Below are positions 55,677-64,000 of a stretch of DNA of 64,000 bases, piece after piece. How positions within the stretch are numbered: position 1 is the stretch's first letter; each line of letters begins with the position of its first letter. A program made the position numbers and the translations under genes. The notes below the pieces were generated by a model, which was given only the letters and a program-made list of their open reading frames with translations, was not told where the DNA came from and made no database searches. The DNA comes from Brachybacterium subflavum (GTDB lineage Bacteria; Actinomycetota; Actinomycetes; Actinomycetales; Dermabacteraceae): positions 71,427 to 135,426 of the forward strand of contig NZ_VIGP01000008.1 in the NCBI RefSeq assembly GCF_009299795.1. Reading direction: 5' to 3'.

Positions 55677-56780
55677 CTATCCAGCGCTCCCCCGCACCAC
55701 CAGCCGGTAGGGCGCCTCGATCACGCGCGCGGGACCGTCGTACCCGCCGATCCGCTCGATGAGCAGGTCGAGGACGGTCGCGGCGAGCGCCTGCTTGTCG
55801 GGATCGATCGTGGTCAGCGGCGGGGTCGTGAAGGCGGCCTCGTGGATGTTGTCGTAGCCGATGACGGCCACCTGCCCGGGCACGTCGATGCCGGCCATGC
55901 GCAGCCCCAGCAGCACGCCGCGGGCGAGGTCGTCGTTGCCGCACACGATCCCGTCCACCTCGGGGTGGGCCTCCATGAGCTCCCGCACCGCGCTCAGACC
56001 GCCCTCCTGGCTCCAGGTCGGGACCGTGGGGACGACGGGCTCCGCCGCTCCCGCCTCGGTCAGCGCGCGGCGCACGCCGCCCAGCCGCAGACGGCTCGTG
56101 GAGTGGGCCTGGCGGGCCTCGGTGGTGGGCAGCATGCCGAGGTAGGCGATGCGCGTGCGGCCGAGGCCGAGCAGGTGCGCGGTCGCGTCGCGGGCGGCGC
56201 GCTCGTTGTCGGTGCGCACATAGTCGCTGCCGGCGGGCAGCGCGGTCTCGGCCAGGTGCTCGCCGACGAAGACCGTCGGCTGGATGGTGCGGCCGAGCCC
56301 CGCGATGACGTCCTCGCCGATCAGCAGGGGGTTGAAGACGACGCCGTCGCCGAGCACCCGCGTGAAGCCCGAGAGCACGCTCGCCTCCTCGTCGCGGCCG
56401 GCGGCGGTGCTATGCAGCATGATGCTGCGGCGTCGCCTCTGGGCCTCGTCGGCGAACGCCTGGGCGAGCTCGGAGAAGTAGGTGCCTGCGAGCGAGGGGA
56501 TCGCCAGCGTGATGAGTCCGCTGGTGCCGGTGCGCATCTGCTGCGCGCCCACCTGCGGCCGGTAGTTCAGCTCGCGGATCGCCTGCTGCACGCGCTCGCG
56601 GGTCGCCGGTCCCACGTTCGGCCGCTCGTTGACCACGTTGGAGACGGTCTTGATCGACACCCCGAGCCGCTCGGCGATCTCCCGCATGGTCACGTTGCGA
56701 GGGCGCGAGGAGCCGGCCGGGGGCGCCGGGGCGGATGGGTCGTGCTCAGGGGCCGACGGCGCGGCCCGACCGTCGGCCAT
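55677..56780 (-). CDS. LacI-family transcriptional regulator (arabinoside locus)
   Basis: 367 residues; the ATG at 56780 shares one base with the stop of the DUF624 gene. The helix-turn-helix TMREIAERLGVSIKTVSNVVNERPNVG near 31-57 (in part) and hinge ELNYRPQVGAQQMR precede the effector domain (ITLAIPSLAGTYFSELAQAF; DGIVCGNDDLARGVLLGLR). It is the last gene of the importer operon. It probably acts on the LacI-like site at 60956-60969 in response to arabinose or an arabino-oligosaccharide. Confidence 0.92.
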   Translation of the reverse strand: MADGRAAPSAPEHDPSAPAPPAGSSRPRNVTMREIAERLGVSIKTVSNVVNERPNVGPATRERVQQAIRELNYRPQVGAQQMRTGTSGLITLAIPSLAGTYFSELAQAFADEAQRRRRSIMLHSTAAGRDEEASVLSGFTRVLGDGVVFNPLLIGEDVIAGLGRTIQPTVFVGEHLAETALPAGSDYVRTDNERAARDATAHLLGLGRTRIAYLGMLPTTEARQAHSTSRLRLGGVRRALTEAGAAEPVVPTVPTWSQEGGLSAVRELMEAHPEVDGIVCGNDDLARGVLLGLRMAGIDVPGQVAVIGYDNIHEAAFTTPPLTTIDPDKQALAATVLDLLIERIGGYDGPARVIEAPYRLVVRGSAG

Positions 56781-57559
56781 CACGCCGTCGCGGCGTCGAG
56801 CCGCGACTGCCAGGAGCGCACGAGGACGAAGGTGGTCACGGCGACAAGGATCCCACCTCCCAGCAGCAGGCCGACGGGCTGGATGATCGCCGAGACGATC
56901 CCGGCCGCGACCAGCGTGATCGCCCAGGACGCTGTCGCCATCGGCAGCAGCGCGAGCCCGGCCAGGGCCCCGCGCCAGAGCATCGGCGAGGGCGCGTCCG
57001 GCCGCAGCACGTGCAGGGCGATCGCGTGGAAGAGCGCGAGCACGCTGATCACAGCGAGGATGCCCGCGGCCGCGAAGCCCGCCGGGAAGAACCAGGCGGG
57101 CAGGGCCCCGGCGAGGCCGAGGGCGAGGTTCGCCCCGGCAGTGAGGGAGATCAGGAGGAACGGTGCAGCCGCACGGTTCGCGGGCCCGAGCTCCGCGCGG
57201 AAGCGGTCCAGCACCGCGCGGGTCGCACCGCCGAGCCCGCCACCGGATCCGACCCCGGCTCCACTGCTCGATCCGCCACCAGATCTGCCGCCGAGCCCGC
57301 CGGAGCCCCCGAACACGTCGGCCCCGGGGACGTCCCCGCGCAGCACGGCCACGAGGGTCGCGGTCGCCGGGGCGAGCCCGCCGATCACGCCGCCGCACAG
57401 CACCAGGAGCACCCAGGCCACGTGGAGGGCGAGAAGGCGCGGCAGCCAGGCGAGCGCGGCCATCACGCCGTGCAGCGCGCCCGACCCGTCGGGCCCTTCC
57501 GACCCTCCCAGCCCGGATCGCCCGTCGGCCCGGAGCTCATCCTCCCGCACCTGTGTCAT
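56780..57559 (-). CDS. DUF624 (YesL-like) membrane protein
   Basis: 259 residues with about five or six hydrophobic helices and a Gly/Ser-rich loop (83-112). YesL/DUF624 proteins are regularly encoded in operons for oligosaccharide ABC importers; their function is unknown, with an accessory role in the importer often proposed. The gene lies 4 nt behind the MalG-type permease and overlaps the LacI start. The call rests on topology and context more than on strong motifs. Confidence 0.75.
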   Translation of the reverse strand: MTQVREDELRADGRSGLGGSEGPDGSGALHGVMAALAWLPRLLALHVAWVLLVLCGGVIGGLAPATATLVAVLRGDVPGADVFGGSGGLGGRSGGGSSSGAGVGSGGGLGGATRAVLDRFRAELGPANRAAAPFLLISLTAGANLALGLAGALPAWFFPAGFAAAGILAVISVLALFHAIALHVLRPDAPSPMLWRGALAGLALLPMATASWAITLVAAGIVSAIIQPVGLLLGGGILVAVTTFVLVRSWQSRLDAATA

Positions 57560-57563
57560 CGCC

Positions 57564-58487
57564 TCACCCCTTGTTCCCGGTCAGCGCGATCGACTCGATG
57601 ATCTGGCGTTGGAAGATGAGGAACACGGCGAGCACGGGCACGAGCGCGATGATCGAGGCGGCCATGATCAGCGGGTAGTCGGTCTCCACCGCGTAGGTCG
57701 CGTTGAAGTTCGCGATCACCAGCTGCAGGGTGTGCACGTTCTCGGAGTTCAGGTAGATGATCGGGCCCAGGTAGTCGTTCCAGGTGCCCATGAACCACAG
57801 GATCACCTGGGCGGCGATCGCGGGGCGGATCAGCGGCAGCACGATCCTCCAGAAGATCTGGGGATGGTTCGCACCGTCGATCACGGCGGCCTCGATGAGG
57901 GAGTCGGGCACGCTCATCAGGTACTGGCGCAGGAAGAACACCATCATCAGGTTCCCGAACAGGCCGGGGACGATGAGCGGGAGCAGGGTGTCGACCCAGC
58001 CGATCTTCGAGAACAGCATGAAGGTGGGGATCATGAGCGCGGGGAACGGGATCATGATCCCGCCCAGCAGCGCGAGGAACAGGGCGTTCTTGCCGGGGAT
58101 GCGCATCTTCGAGAACGCGTAGGCGGCGAAGCACGAGGTCACCGTGCCCAACGTGATCACGGTCAGGGAGACGATCGCGGAGTTCGCGATGCCGCGCAGC
58201 AGCGGCCCCGCCTCCCACACCCGGAGGTAGTTCGACCATTCGGCGGGCTTCGGGATCCACTGCGGCGGGAGCGCGAACACGTTCTCCTGGGTCTTCAGCG
58301 AGGTCGAGAGCATCCATGCCAGCGGCAGCAGCATGGTGAACGCGCCCAGGCACAGGACCACGAACACGATGACGTCGGCCGGGGACTGGAAGCGGCGTTC
58401 GCTCTTCTTCCGCCGACGACGGGCGGCGTCGGGCGCGACCCCGGAGGTCTGCAGCGGGGCGGTCGGGACGGCACTGGTGGCAGCCAT
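57564..58487 (-). CDS. Carbohydrate ABC transporter permease, MalG type
   Basis: 307 residues with GAGGAGG before the ATG at 58487. After a basic N-tail come six helices; the EAA loop AAVIDGANHPQIFWRIVLPLI (in part, near 205) and the ending FLIFQRQIIESIALTGNKG are diagnostic. It is the second membrane subunit of the importer next to GH51 and GH93-like genes. Likely cargo: arabino-oligosaccharides. Confidence 0.94.
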   Translation of the reverse strand: MAATSAVPTAPLQTSGVAPDAARRRRKKSERRFQSPADVIVFVVLCLGAFTMLLPLAWMLSTSLKTQENVFALPPQWIPKPAEWSNYLRVWEAGPLLRGIANSAIVSLTVITLGTVTSCFAAYAFSKMRIPGKNALFLALLGGIMIPFPALMIPTFMLFSKIGWVDTLLPLIVPGLFGNLMMVFFLRQYLMSVPDSLIEAAVIDGANHPQIFWRIVLPLIRPAIAAQVILWFMGTWNDYLGPIIYLNSENVHTLQLVIANFNATYAVETDYPLIMAASIIALVPVLAVFLIFQRQIIESIALTGNKG

Positions 58488-58498
58488 GTCGGGCCTCC

Positions 58499-59509
58499 TC
58501 ATTCCACCGTGAAGACGTTGCGGGAGTTCAGGTAGAACTGGAAGGCCGTGACCAGGAAGATCAGCGCTCCCAGCACGAGCGACATCGCTGTCGCGTATCC
58601 CAGTTTGAGGTTCTGGAAGCCCTGCTGCCAGATGTACCAGACGATGGTCGCGGAGCCGAACTCGGGGCCTCCGGTGGGGGTCATGATGTTGATCTCCGCG
58701 AACATCTGGGCACCGCCGATGATGCCGGTGACCACCAGGAAGAACGTGACGGGGCTGAGCATCGGCAGGGTGACGTGGCGGAAGCGCCGCCAGGCGCCCG
58801 CGCCGTCGAGCATCGCTGCCTCGAGCAGGTTCCTGGGCACCGACTGCAGGGCCGCGAGGTAGAGCAGCGTCGAGAACCCGAGCCCCTTCCACACGCCCAT
58901 GAGGATCAGCGCCGGCTTGACCCAGGTCTTCTCCGCGAGCCAGTTCGGGCCGTCGATGCCGACGATGCGCAGCAGCTCGTTGACCAGGCCGAAGTCGCCG
59001 TTCAGGGCCCACTGCCAGAGGATCGAGATCGCGGCGACCGAGGACACCCCCGGCAGGTAGTAGATGACGCGGAACGCGGCGCGGCCGGGCATGCGGCGGT
59101 TCAGGGCGATCGCCAGGGCCAGCGAGATCGCGAGCCCGATCGGGATGCCGATCATGAGGAACAGGGTGTTCCACAGCGACTGCCAGAACTGGGGGTCGCC
59201 GGCCATGGTGCGGAAGTTCGTCAGCCCCGAGAACACCGGGGAGGACAGCCCGTTCCAGTGGGTGAAGGCCGCGTAGCAGGAGAACAGCAGCGGGGCGAGG
59301 GCGAACAGTGCGAAGCCGAGCACCGGCGGGGCGATGAAGATCCGTCCCCAGATCCGCTCGGGCCGGGTGAGCCGGCCGCGGCCGGGAGGCCGGGACGCCC
59401 CAGAGGTCCGGGATCCGGCCGAGGCGCGCGCGGAGCGTCGGCCGGGGCGGGCGAGCGCGGCGGGCGGCGGGGTGTTCGCGGCGGGGCCGACGGGCGTGGT
59501 GGCGCTCAT
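58499..59509 (-). CDS. Carbohydrate ABC transporter permease, MalF type
   Basis: 336 residues; the ATG at 59509 shares a base with the stop of the binding-protein gene. A Pro/Arg-rich tail of about 55 residues precedes six helices. The EAA loop AAMLDGAGAWRRFRHVTLPML (in part, near 230) is present. It pairs with the MalG-type subunit 11 nt downstream. Confidence 0.94.
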   Translation of the reverse strand: MSATTPVGPAANTPPPAALARPGRRSARASAGSRTSGASRPPGRGRLTRPERIWGRIFIAPPVLGFALFALAPLLFSCYAAFTHWNGLSSPVFSGLTNFRTMAGDPQFWQSLWNTLFLMIGIPIGLAISLALAIALNRRMPGRAAFRVIYYLPGVSSVAAISILWQWALNGDFGLVNELLRIVGIDGPNWLAEKTWVKPALILMGVWKGLGFSTLLYLAALQSVPRNLLEAAMLDGAGAWRRFRHVTLPMLSPVTFFLVVTGIIGGAQMFAEINIMTPTGGPEFGSATIVWYIWQQGFQNLKLGYATAMSLVLGALIFLVTAFQFYLNSRNVFTVE

Positions 59510-60855
59510 CAGGAGTTCGCCTCCTGGTCGATGCGGAGCTGGTCGTAGCCCTGGTCCAGGAATCCCTGCATCACGGGCTGCGTGGCCTCGAGGTATTCGC
59601 CGACGTCCTGGCGGCCCTCGAGAACCGGCTGGATGTTGGTGAAGAAGGTGTCGAGCCACTCGGGGGTGTATGTGCAGGAGGTGGGCACGAAGTGGCCGTA
59701 GTCCTCGACGATGTCGATGTACTCCTGCTTGTTCTGCGGCTCGATCGACGTGTCCTTGACCCATTCCTTCGCATGGCTGCGGGTGTTGGGGATCGTCTGC
59801 CCCTGGCCGACGATGATCTCCTGCGCCTCGGGGTCGCAGGAGAGGAACATCGCCAGCTCCGCGGCACGATCCGGGCGCCGGCTGTTCGCGGAGACGCCGA
59901 TGCCGAGCGAGCCCACGTTGGTCGCCGAGACGCCCGAGCGGCCCGTCGGATAGGGGCACAGGTCAAAGTCGAAGTCGAGGGTCCGGTAGAGCGTGAGGTC
60001 CCAGGGGGCGATGGGGAAGAACCCGATCTGGCCGCGCAGCCAGCGCTGGTAGCCGTCGAGGCCCTCGGTCTCGTTGATCGAGGGAGTGACCTTGTGCTTC
60101 TCCCGCAGGTCGACGACGTACTGGAGGGCCTCGGCGAACTCGGGGGTGTCGACGGTGACGGTGCGGGCGTCCTCGTCGACCCAGTCGGCGCCGTTGGACC
60201 ACACGTAGGAGTGCAGCTCGGCGGTGATGTTCACCGAGTTGCCCCAGCTGTCGGTCTTCCCGTCGCCGTCGTGGTCGCCGGTCAGGGCCTTGCAGCGGTC
60301 CAGGAACTCGTCCCAGGTCAGCGGCTCGTCGGGGTCGGGCGGTTCGACGCCCATCTCCTTGAAGAGGGTCTTGTTGTACCCGAAGGAGAAGGGGCCGACG
60401 TCCTTGGGCATCGCGTACAGCGGGCCCGTGCCGATGCTCTCCCCGTCGAAGCGGTAGAGGTCCAGGCCCGCCTGCCAGATGTCGTCGACGGGCAGGTCGG
60501 TGGTGTCGACGTACTGGCTGAGGTCGGCGAGGACCCCGTTGGTCACGTACGCCATGGTGCGCGTGGGCTCGAGGTAGAAGAGGTCCGGCGTGGAGTTTCC
60601 CAGGATCGCGGTCTGCAGCTTGGTCGCGTACTGGTCGACGCTCGTGGAGATCAGGTTGACCTGGATGCCGGTGCGGCGGATGAACACGTCCACGGCGCGG
60701 GCGAAGACGTCGCGCTCCTCGGTGGAGCCGCGGAACATGAAGGTCAGGACGTCGGGGTCGGAGGAATGGAGGTTCCCGCAGCCACTCGCCGTGGCCGCTG
60801 TGGCCGCCGCGGCACCGGCTCCGAGGGCTCCGGTGAGGAATCGTCGTCGTCTCAT
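59509..60855 (-). CDS. Carbohydrate-binding lipoprotein of the arabinoside importer
   Basis: 448 residues from the ATG at 60855. RRRRFLTGALG plus a hydrophobic stretch and the lipobox ASGC mark a Tat-like lipoprotein. The mature protein is of the SBP_bac_1 type (AILGNSTPDLFYLEPTRTMAYV, in part, near 95). A calcium-binding-like loop GDHDGDGKTDSWG near 192 is unusual for the family and may stabilise it outside the cell. It leads the importer operon, behind the promoter at 60953-60981. Confidence 0.92.
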   Translation of the reverse strand: MRRRRFLTGALGAGAAAATAATASGCGNLHSSDPDVLTFMFRGSTEERDVFARAVDVFIRRTGIQVNLISTSVDQYATKLQTAILGNSTPDLFYLEPTRTMAYVTNGVLADLSQYVDTTDLPVDDIWQAGLDLYRFDGESIGTGPLYAMPKDVGPFSFGYNKTLFKEMGVEPPDPDEPLTWDEFLDRCKALTGDHDGDGKTDSWGNSVNITAELHSYVWSNGADWVDEDARTVTVDTPEFAEALQYVVDLREKHKVTPSINETEGLDGYQRWLRGQIGFFPIAPWDLTLYRTLDFDFDLCPYPTGRSGVSATNVGSLGIGVSANSRRPDRAAELAMFLSCDPEAQEIIVGQGQTIPNTRSHAKEWVKDTSIEPQNKQEYIDIVEDYGHFVPTSCTYTPEWLDTFFTNIQPVLEGRQDVGEYLEATQPVMQGFLDQGYDQLRIDQEANS

Positions 60856-60952
60856 GGGGATCCGTTCTGCCTCGTCCCGTGCGCGCCGCGTCTGCTCCCT
60901 CGCAGCCCGGTCTCTCCGTCGAGACCCGCGGATTCGTGGTGACGTGTGGCAC

Positions 60953-60981
60953 AAGGTACATCGTTGAACTAGAGTCGGCAA
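60953..60981 (-). promoter_or_regulatory. Promoter of the arabinoside importer operon with LacI-like operator
   Basis: On the minus strand TTGCCG (60976-60981) and TACCTT (60953-60958) are 17 nt apart. The 14-mer GTACATCGTTGAAC (60956-60969) in the spacer has the symmetric form GTnnAnCGnTnnAC with the central CG of LacI-family sites. A repressor here would block the importer and could also affect the divergent GH51 gene. Confidence 0.55.
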
Positions 60982-61030
60982 GCATCGGCCCGCGGACACG
61001 TCCTCGATCCCGCGGCCGGAGGAGTCGGTC

Positions 61031-62653
61031 ATGACCCTGCACGCCGCCGTCCACCTGCACCCCCGTCTCGCCGTCGGCCCCGTGCGCCGCCGCACCTTCG
61101 GCAGCTTCGTCGAGCACATGGCGCGCTGCGTGTACACGGGGATCTTCGAGCCCGATCACCCCAGCGCCGACGCCGACGGTCTGCGCACCGACGTCCTCGA
61201 GCTCGTGCGCGAGCTCGGCGTCTCGAGCGTCCGCTATCCCGGCGGGAACTTCGTCTCCGGCTACCGCTGGGAGGACGGCGTGGGGCCGCGCGAGCACCGC
61301 CCGGTGCGCCGCGACCTCGCCTGGCACTCCACGGAGACCAACGCCTTCGGGCTCGACGAGTTCATGACCTGGGCGGACGCCGCCGGCGTCGAGCCGATGT
61401 ACGCGGTGAACCTCGGGACCCGCGGCACCCAGGAGGCGCTGGACGTCCTCGAGTACGCGAACGGGGCCGTCGGCACCGACCTCGCCGACCATCGCGCGCT
61501 GAACGGCCACGCGGAGCCGTACGGCATCCGCATGTGGTGCCTGGGCAACGAGATGGACGGACCCTGGCAGCTGGGGCACGTGCCCGCCCGCGACTACGCG
61601 GTGCTCGCGGCCGAGACGGCCCGCGCCATGCGCCGCGCGGACCCCGCCCTCGAGCTCGTGGCCTGCGGCTCCTCCCATGCGGCGATGCCGACCTTCGGGG
61701 CCTGGGAGCAGGCGGTCCTGGAGGCGGGGTACGACGCGATCGACATGCTCTCGGCGCACGTCTACTACGCCGAGGAGGACGGCGACCAGGCCTCCTACCT
61801 CGCCTCGGCCGACGACATGGACGCCTACATCGACGCGGTCGTCGCGACCTCCGATCACGTGCGCGCGCTCAAGGGCGAGGACAAGCGCATCATGATCAGC
61901 TTCGACGAGTGGAACGTCGCGGCCTCCCGCGGGGACGCCGGCGAGGAGCCGAGCGGCGAGGACTGGCCGATCGCGCCCCGGTTCGCCGAGTCCACGTACA
62001 GCGCGCAGGACGCCGTGGTGGTCGGATCGCTGCTGATCAGCCTGCTGCGGCACACGGACCGCGTGGCCTCCGCCTCGCAGGCGCAGCTGGTCAACGTGCT
62101 CGCCCCGATCCGCACCGAGGTCGGCGGGCCGGCCTGGCGCCAGAGCATCTTCCATCCCTTCGCGCTCACCTCGCGCCACGCGCGTGGCCAGGTGCTCGTG
62201 ACCGGCGTCGACTCCCCCGCCGCCGAGAACCGCCGCTTCGGGCAGAGTGCGGCGCTCTACTCGGTCGCCACGTGGGACGAGGAGACCGGGCAGCTCACGG
62301 TCTTCGCCGTGAACCGCTCCGGGGCCGACGCGCTCGAGCTGGACGTGGACCTCGCGGCGTTCGGGGAGGCGGGCTCCGGGCCCGCGGGCTTCGAGCTCGT
62401 CGACGCCGTGCTCCTGCACGAGGACGACCCGCACCGCACGAACTCTGCCCGCCGCCCCGACCGGGTCGTGCCCCACACCCTGGAGGAGGTGAGCCTCGAG
62501 TCCGCCGGCGATGGCGACGCCACCGCGGGCGGCGCCGATGCTCCTGCGGGCGGCACCGTCGCCCCCGCGTCCGCCCGCCTCACCGCGACCCTGCCCCCGA
62601 TCAGCTGGAGCATGATCCGGCTGCAGAAGACCAATCCGCGGAAGACCCAGTAG
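61031..62653 (+). CDS. Alpha-L-arabinofuranosidase, GH51
   Basis: 540 residues with GGAG before the ATG. The protein opens with the GH51 signature FGSFVEHMARCVYTGIFEP near 23-41. The catalytic acid/base is E174 in CLGNEMDGPWQLGH and the nucleophile is E293 in SFDEWNV, both on a (beta/alpha)8 barrel followed by a C-terminal beta domain. It releases terminal arabinofuranose from arabino-oligosaccharides. There is no signal peptide, so it works on imported oligosaccharides. A short Gly/Ala insert lies near 495-515. It is divergent from the importer operon. Confidence 0.95.
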   Translation: MTLHAAVHLHPRLAVGPVRRRTFGSFVEHMARCVYTGIFEPDHPSADADGLRTDVLELVRELGVSSVRYPGGNFVSGYRWEDGVGPREHRPVRRDLAWHSTETNAFGLDEFMTWADAAGVEPMYAVNLGTRGTQEALDVLEYANGAVGTDLADHRALNGHAEPYGIRMWCLGNEMDGPWQLGHVPARDYAVLAAETARAMRRADPALELVACGSSHAAMPTFGAWEQAVLEAGYDAIDMLSAHVYYAEEDGDQASYLASADDMDAYIDAVVATSDHVRALKGEDKRIMISFDEWNVAASRGDAGEEPSGEDWPIAPRFAESTYSAQDAVVVGSLLISLLRHTDRVASASQAQLVNVLAPIRTEVGGPAWRQSIFHPFALTSRHARGQVLVTGVDSPAAENRRFGQSAALYSVATWDEETGQLTVFAVNRSGADALELDVDLAAFGEAGSGPAGFELVDAVLLHEDDPHRTNSARRPDRVVPHTLEEVSLESAGDGDATAGGADAPAGGTVAPASARLTATLPPISWSMIRLQKTNPRKTQ

Positions 62654-62694
62654 CCCCAGAACCCTCAGAACCCCCGAACGAGGACGTGACACAG

Positions 62695-63954
62695 ATGCAA
62701 CGACGCACCCTGACCACCGCACTCACTGCAGCCCTGACCGGCAGCGCCGTCGCCGGCATCGCCGGCCCCGCAACGGCCGACGGAACGGGAGGGGGATCCG
62801 GCGGGGAGGGAGGACGACCCGGCGGCGAGGGCGGACGATCCGGCGGCCCCGGCACCGCGGGCGGCGCCGGGACGACCGACCAGGCGCCCCGGCTCCTGCA
62901 CGACGGCACCGGCCTCTACCCGCGCGCGATCCGCCTGGCGCACAACGGTGACGCGGACGACCGCCTCCTCGCCTCCGTCGTCACCTTCGAGGGGGCCGAC
63001 GGCGCGGAGGGCTCCGGCAGGATCTTCGAGTCGACGGACGGCGACGCCACGTTCTCCCAGGTCGGGGAGGCCTTCGACGAGGCGACGCAGGGTGGGGAGG
63101 GCATCTGCTGCGCGACGCTCTACGAGCTGCCGCGCCCGATCGGCGACCTGCCCGAGGGCGCGCTGCTGTGGAGCGCCTCGGTGGGCGCCGACCTTGCGGA
63201 GCGTCGGATGACGATCCGCGTCTGGGCGAGCACGGACCTCGGCCGCAGCTGGGAGCGCGTGGCCATCACCCACGCCGCCGCGAACGAGGGCGGGCTGTGG
63301 GAGCCGGAGTTCGCGACCACGGACGACGGCACGCTGGTGCTCCTCTACTGCGATGAGACCGACGGCGAGCGCCACTCGCAGAAGATCGTCCTGCAGACCT
63401 CCACCGACGCCCTGACCTGGACCGATCCGGTGCCGGTGATCGAGCTCGAGGACCCGACGTCCCGGCCCGGCATGCCCAACGTGCGCCGCCTCCCGAACGG
63501 CCGCTGGGCGATGACCTACGAGGTCTGCGGCCCGAGCGCGACCGACGCCTGCCGTCTCTTCGTGCGCACTGCCGACGACCCCCGCGACTGGGGCCCGGTC
63601 ACCGCGCGGGACGCCGTCATCGTCGCCGACGACGGCACCGAGCCCCGCCACACGCCGACCCTCACCCTCGATGCGGACGGCTCGGTGATCCTGGGCTCGC
63701 AGATGCACTACACGACCGACGGCGCGCTCTCCCCGAACAACGGCCAGGTGCTGCTCCGCACGCGCAGCAGCGCTCTGACCGGGGACATCTCCTGGGCGAC
63801 AGAGCCCGCACCCGTGCCCGTGGAGGACCCCGACGACTCGCCGTGCCCGAACTACTCCCCCACGTTCGTGCGCACGGCGGCCGGGCAGCTCCTCGAGATC
63901 ACCACCGCCCCCGGCGCCGACGGATGCCAGGCCTGGTACGGCTCGCGCGCCTGA
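62695..63954 (+). CDS. Secreted sialidase-fold protein, probably GH93-like exo-arabinanase
   Basis: 419 residues. The N-terminus MQRRTLTTALTAALTGSAVAG and the site ATA-DG near 28 are a signal peptide (possibly Tat), followed by a Gly-rich linker to about 60. The rest is a six-bladed propeller with Asp-box-like turns (STDGDATFSQ, STDLGRSWER, STDALTWTD). GEGICCATLYELP and LWEPEFATTDDGTLVLLYCDE (in part) are typical of sialidase-fold exo-glycosidases. Beside GH51 and an arabinoside importer, an exo-1,5-alpha-L-arabinanase of family GH93 is the best reading; exo-sialidase is the alternative. It lies 41 nt after GH51. Confidence 0.75.
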   Translation: MQRRTLTTALTAALTGSAVAGIAGPATADGTGGGSGGEGGRPGGEGGRSGGPGTAGGAGTTDQAPRLLHDGTGLYPRAIRLAHNGDADDRLLASVVTFEGADGAEGSGRIFESTDGDATFSQVGEAFDEATQGGEGICCATLYELPRPIGDLPEGALLWSASVGADLAERRMTIRVWASTDLGRSWERVAITHAAANEGGLWEPEFATTDDGTLVLLYCDETDGERHSQKIVLQTSTDALTWTDPVPVIELEDPTSRPGMPNVRRLPNGRWAMTYEVCGPSATDACRLFVRTADDPRDWGPVTARDAVIVADDGTEPRHTPTLTLDADGSVILGSQMHYTTDGALSPNNGQVLLRTRSSALTGDISWATEPAPVPVEDPDDSPCPNYSPTFVRTAAGQLLEITTAPGADGCQAWYGSRA

Positions 63955-63962
63955 CGACAGGA

Positions 63963-64000
63963 CCGGCGCGGCCGCCGGGCCCGCGCGGCCGCCGGGCCCG
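63963..64000. repeat. Direct repeat at the window end
   Basis: The 18-mer GCGCGGCCGCCGGGCCCG (63966-63983) is followed directly by a second copy (up to 64000, the last base of the window, minus one base). Each contains GCGGCCGC-like and GGGCCC palindromic words. It lies just after the GH93-like gene and may be the start of a larger terminator or repeat cut by the window. Confidence 0.5.

Noticed and set aside
50681..58535. Very long open frames (for example about 1070 and 1365 codons) on the strand or frame opposite to real genes
   Set aside because: High GC removes stop codons from shadow frames. Their translations are Arg/Pro/Ala/Gly-rich without domain motifs and they overlap well-supported genes.
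62695..63954. Calling the secreted propeller enzyme a sialidase
   Set aside because: The fold is shared by several families; no sialic acid transport or catabolic genes are nearby, while arabinan genes are adjacent.

Overview
The window is very GC-rich chromosomal DNA. Its genes are tightly packed, with many 1-4 nt stop/start overlaps, GTG starts and GGAGG-type ribosome sites. LacI, ROK and WYL regulators, Tat-like lipoprotein solute-binding proteins, DtxR/IdeR-type iron boxes and sugar ABC importers without their own ATPase all point to an actinobacterium. A Dermabacteraceae/Brachybacterium-like organism is my inference from gene content and is not proven. I saw no rRNA, tRNA, CRISPR array or intact insertion sequence.

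Layout. 1-1342: end of a Gfo/Idh/MocA oxidoreductase and a LacI regulator. 1336-5192: an iron box followed by a heterodimeric ABC transporter whose two ATPase domains are degenerate in complementary motifs. 5381-7437: an oxidoreductase pair. 7608-15793: housekeeping and small enzyme genes (pirin, GNAT, D-lactate dehydrogenase, MmcQ, monooxygenase, glucose/sorbosone-dehydrogenase-like lipoprotein, NUDIX, leaderless thioesterase, HD phosphohydrolase). 15955-24641: a carbohydrate operon (two permeases, two tandem paralogous binding proteins, two oxidoreductases) opposite a ROK regulator. 24699-28925: formaldehyde-dehydrogenase-like enzyme, a deletion scar joining a marR remnant to an MFS remnant, a Bcr/CflA exporter and an NYN nuclease. 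29041-33299: isonitrile-hydratase-like protein, MFS exporter, GlxA-type and LysR regulators. 33494-36351: two aldo/keto reductases and a HAD phosphatase. 36768-41139: an iron box and a complete siderophore ABC importer. 41154-43356: an orphan ABC ATPase and a solitary HsdR-N-type nuclease. 43532-49510: LacI regulator, operator and a glycerol-3-phosphate (ugp-like) importer with glycerophosphodiesterase. 49787-55524: VOC protein, AI-2E family protein, M81 peptidase, two DinB proteins and a WYL regulator. 55677-63954: an arabinan/arabinoside locus (LacI, DUF624, ABC importer, GH51, secreted GH93-like enzyme).

The three carbohydrate importers (18231-23043, 45096-48530, 57564-60855) each have two permeases and a lipoprotein but no ATPase. 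They presumably share an MsiK/UgpC-type ATPase encoded elsewhere. Two iron-controlled transport units (1408-5192 and 36904-41139) may cooperate in siderophore traffic. Ends of transcription units are marked by unusually long, nearly perfect palindromes without T-tracts. Two of these share a sequence core and look like one repeat family.

The best candidates for something new are: the asymmetric iron-boxed ABC heterodimer; the recurring pair of one canonical oxidoreductase with one whose glycine motif is replaced by H-x-H; the palindromic repeat family; and the solitary PD-(D/E)xK nuclease.
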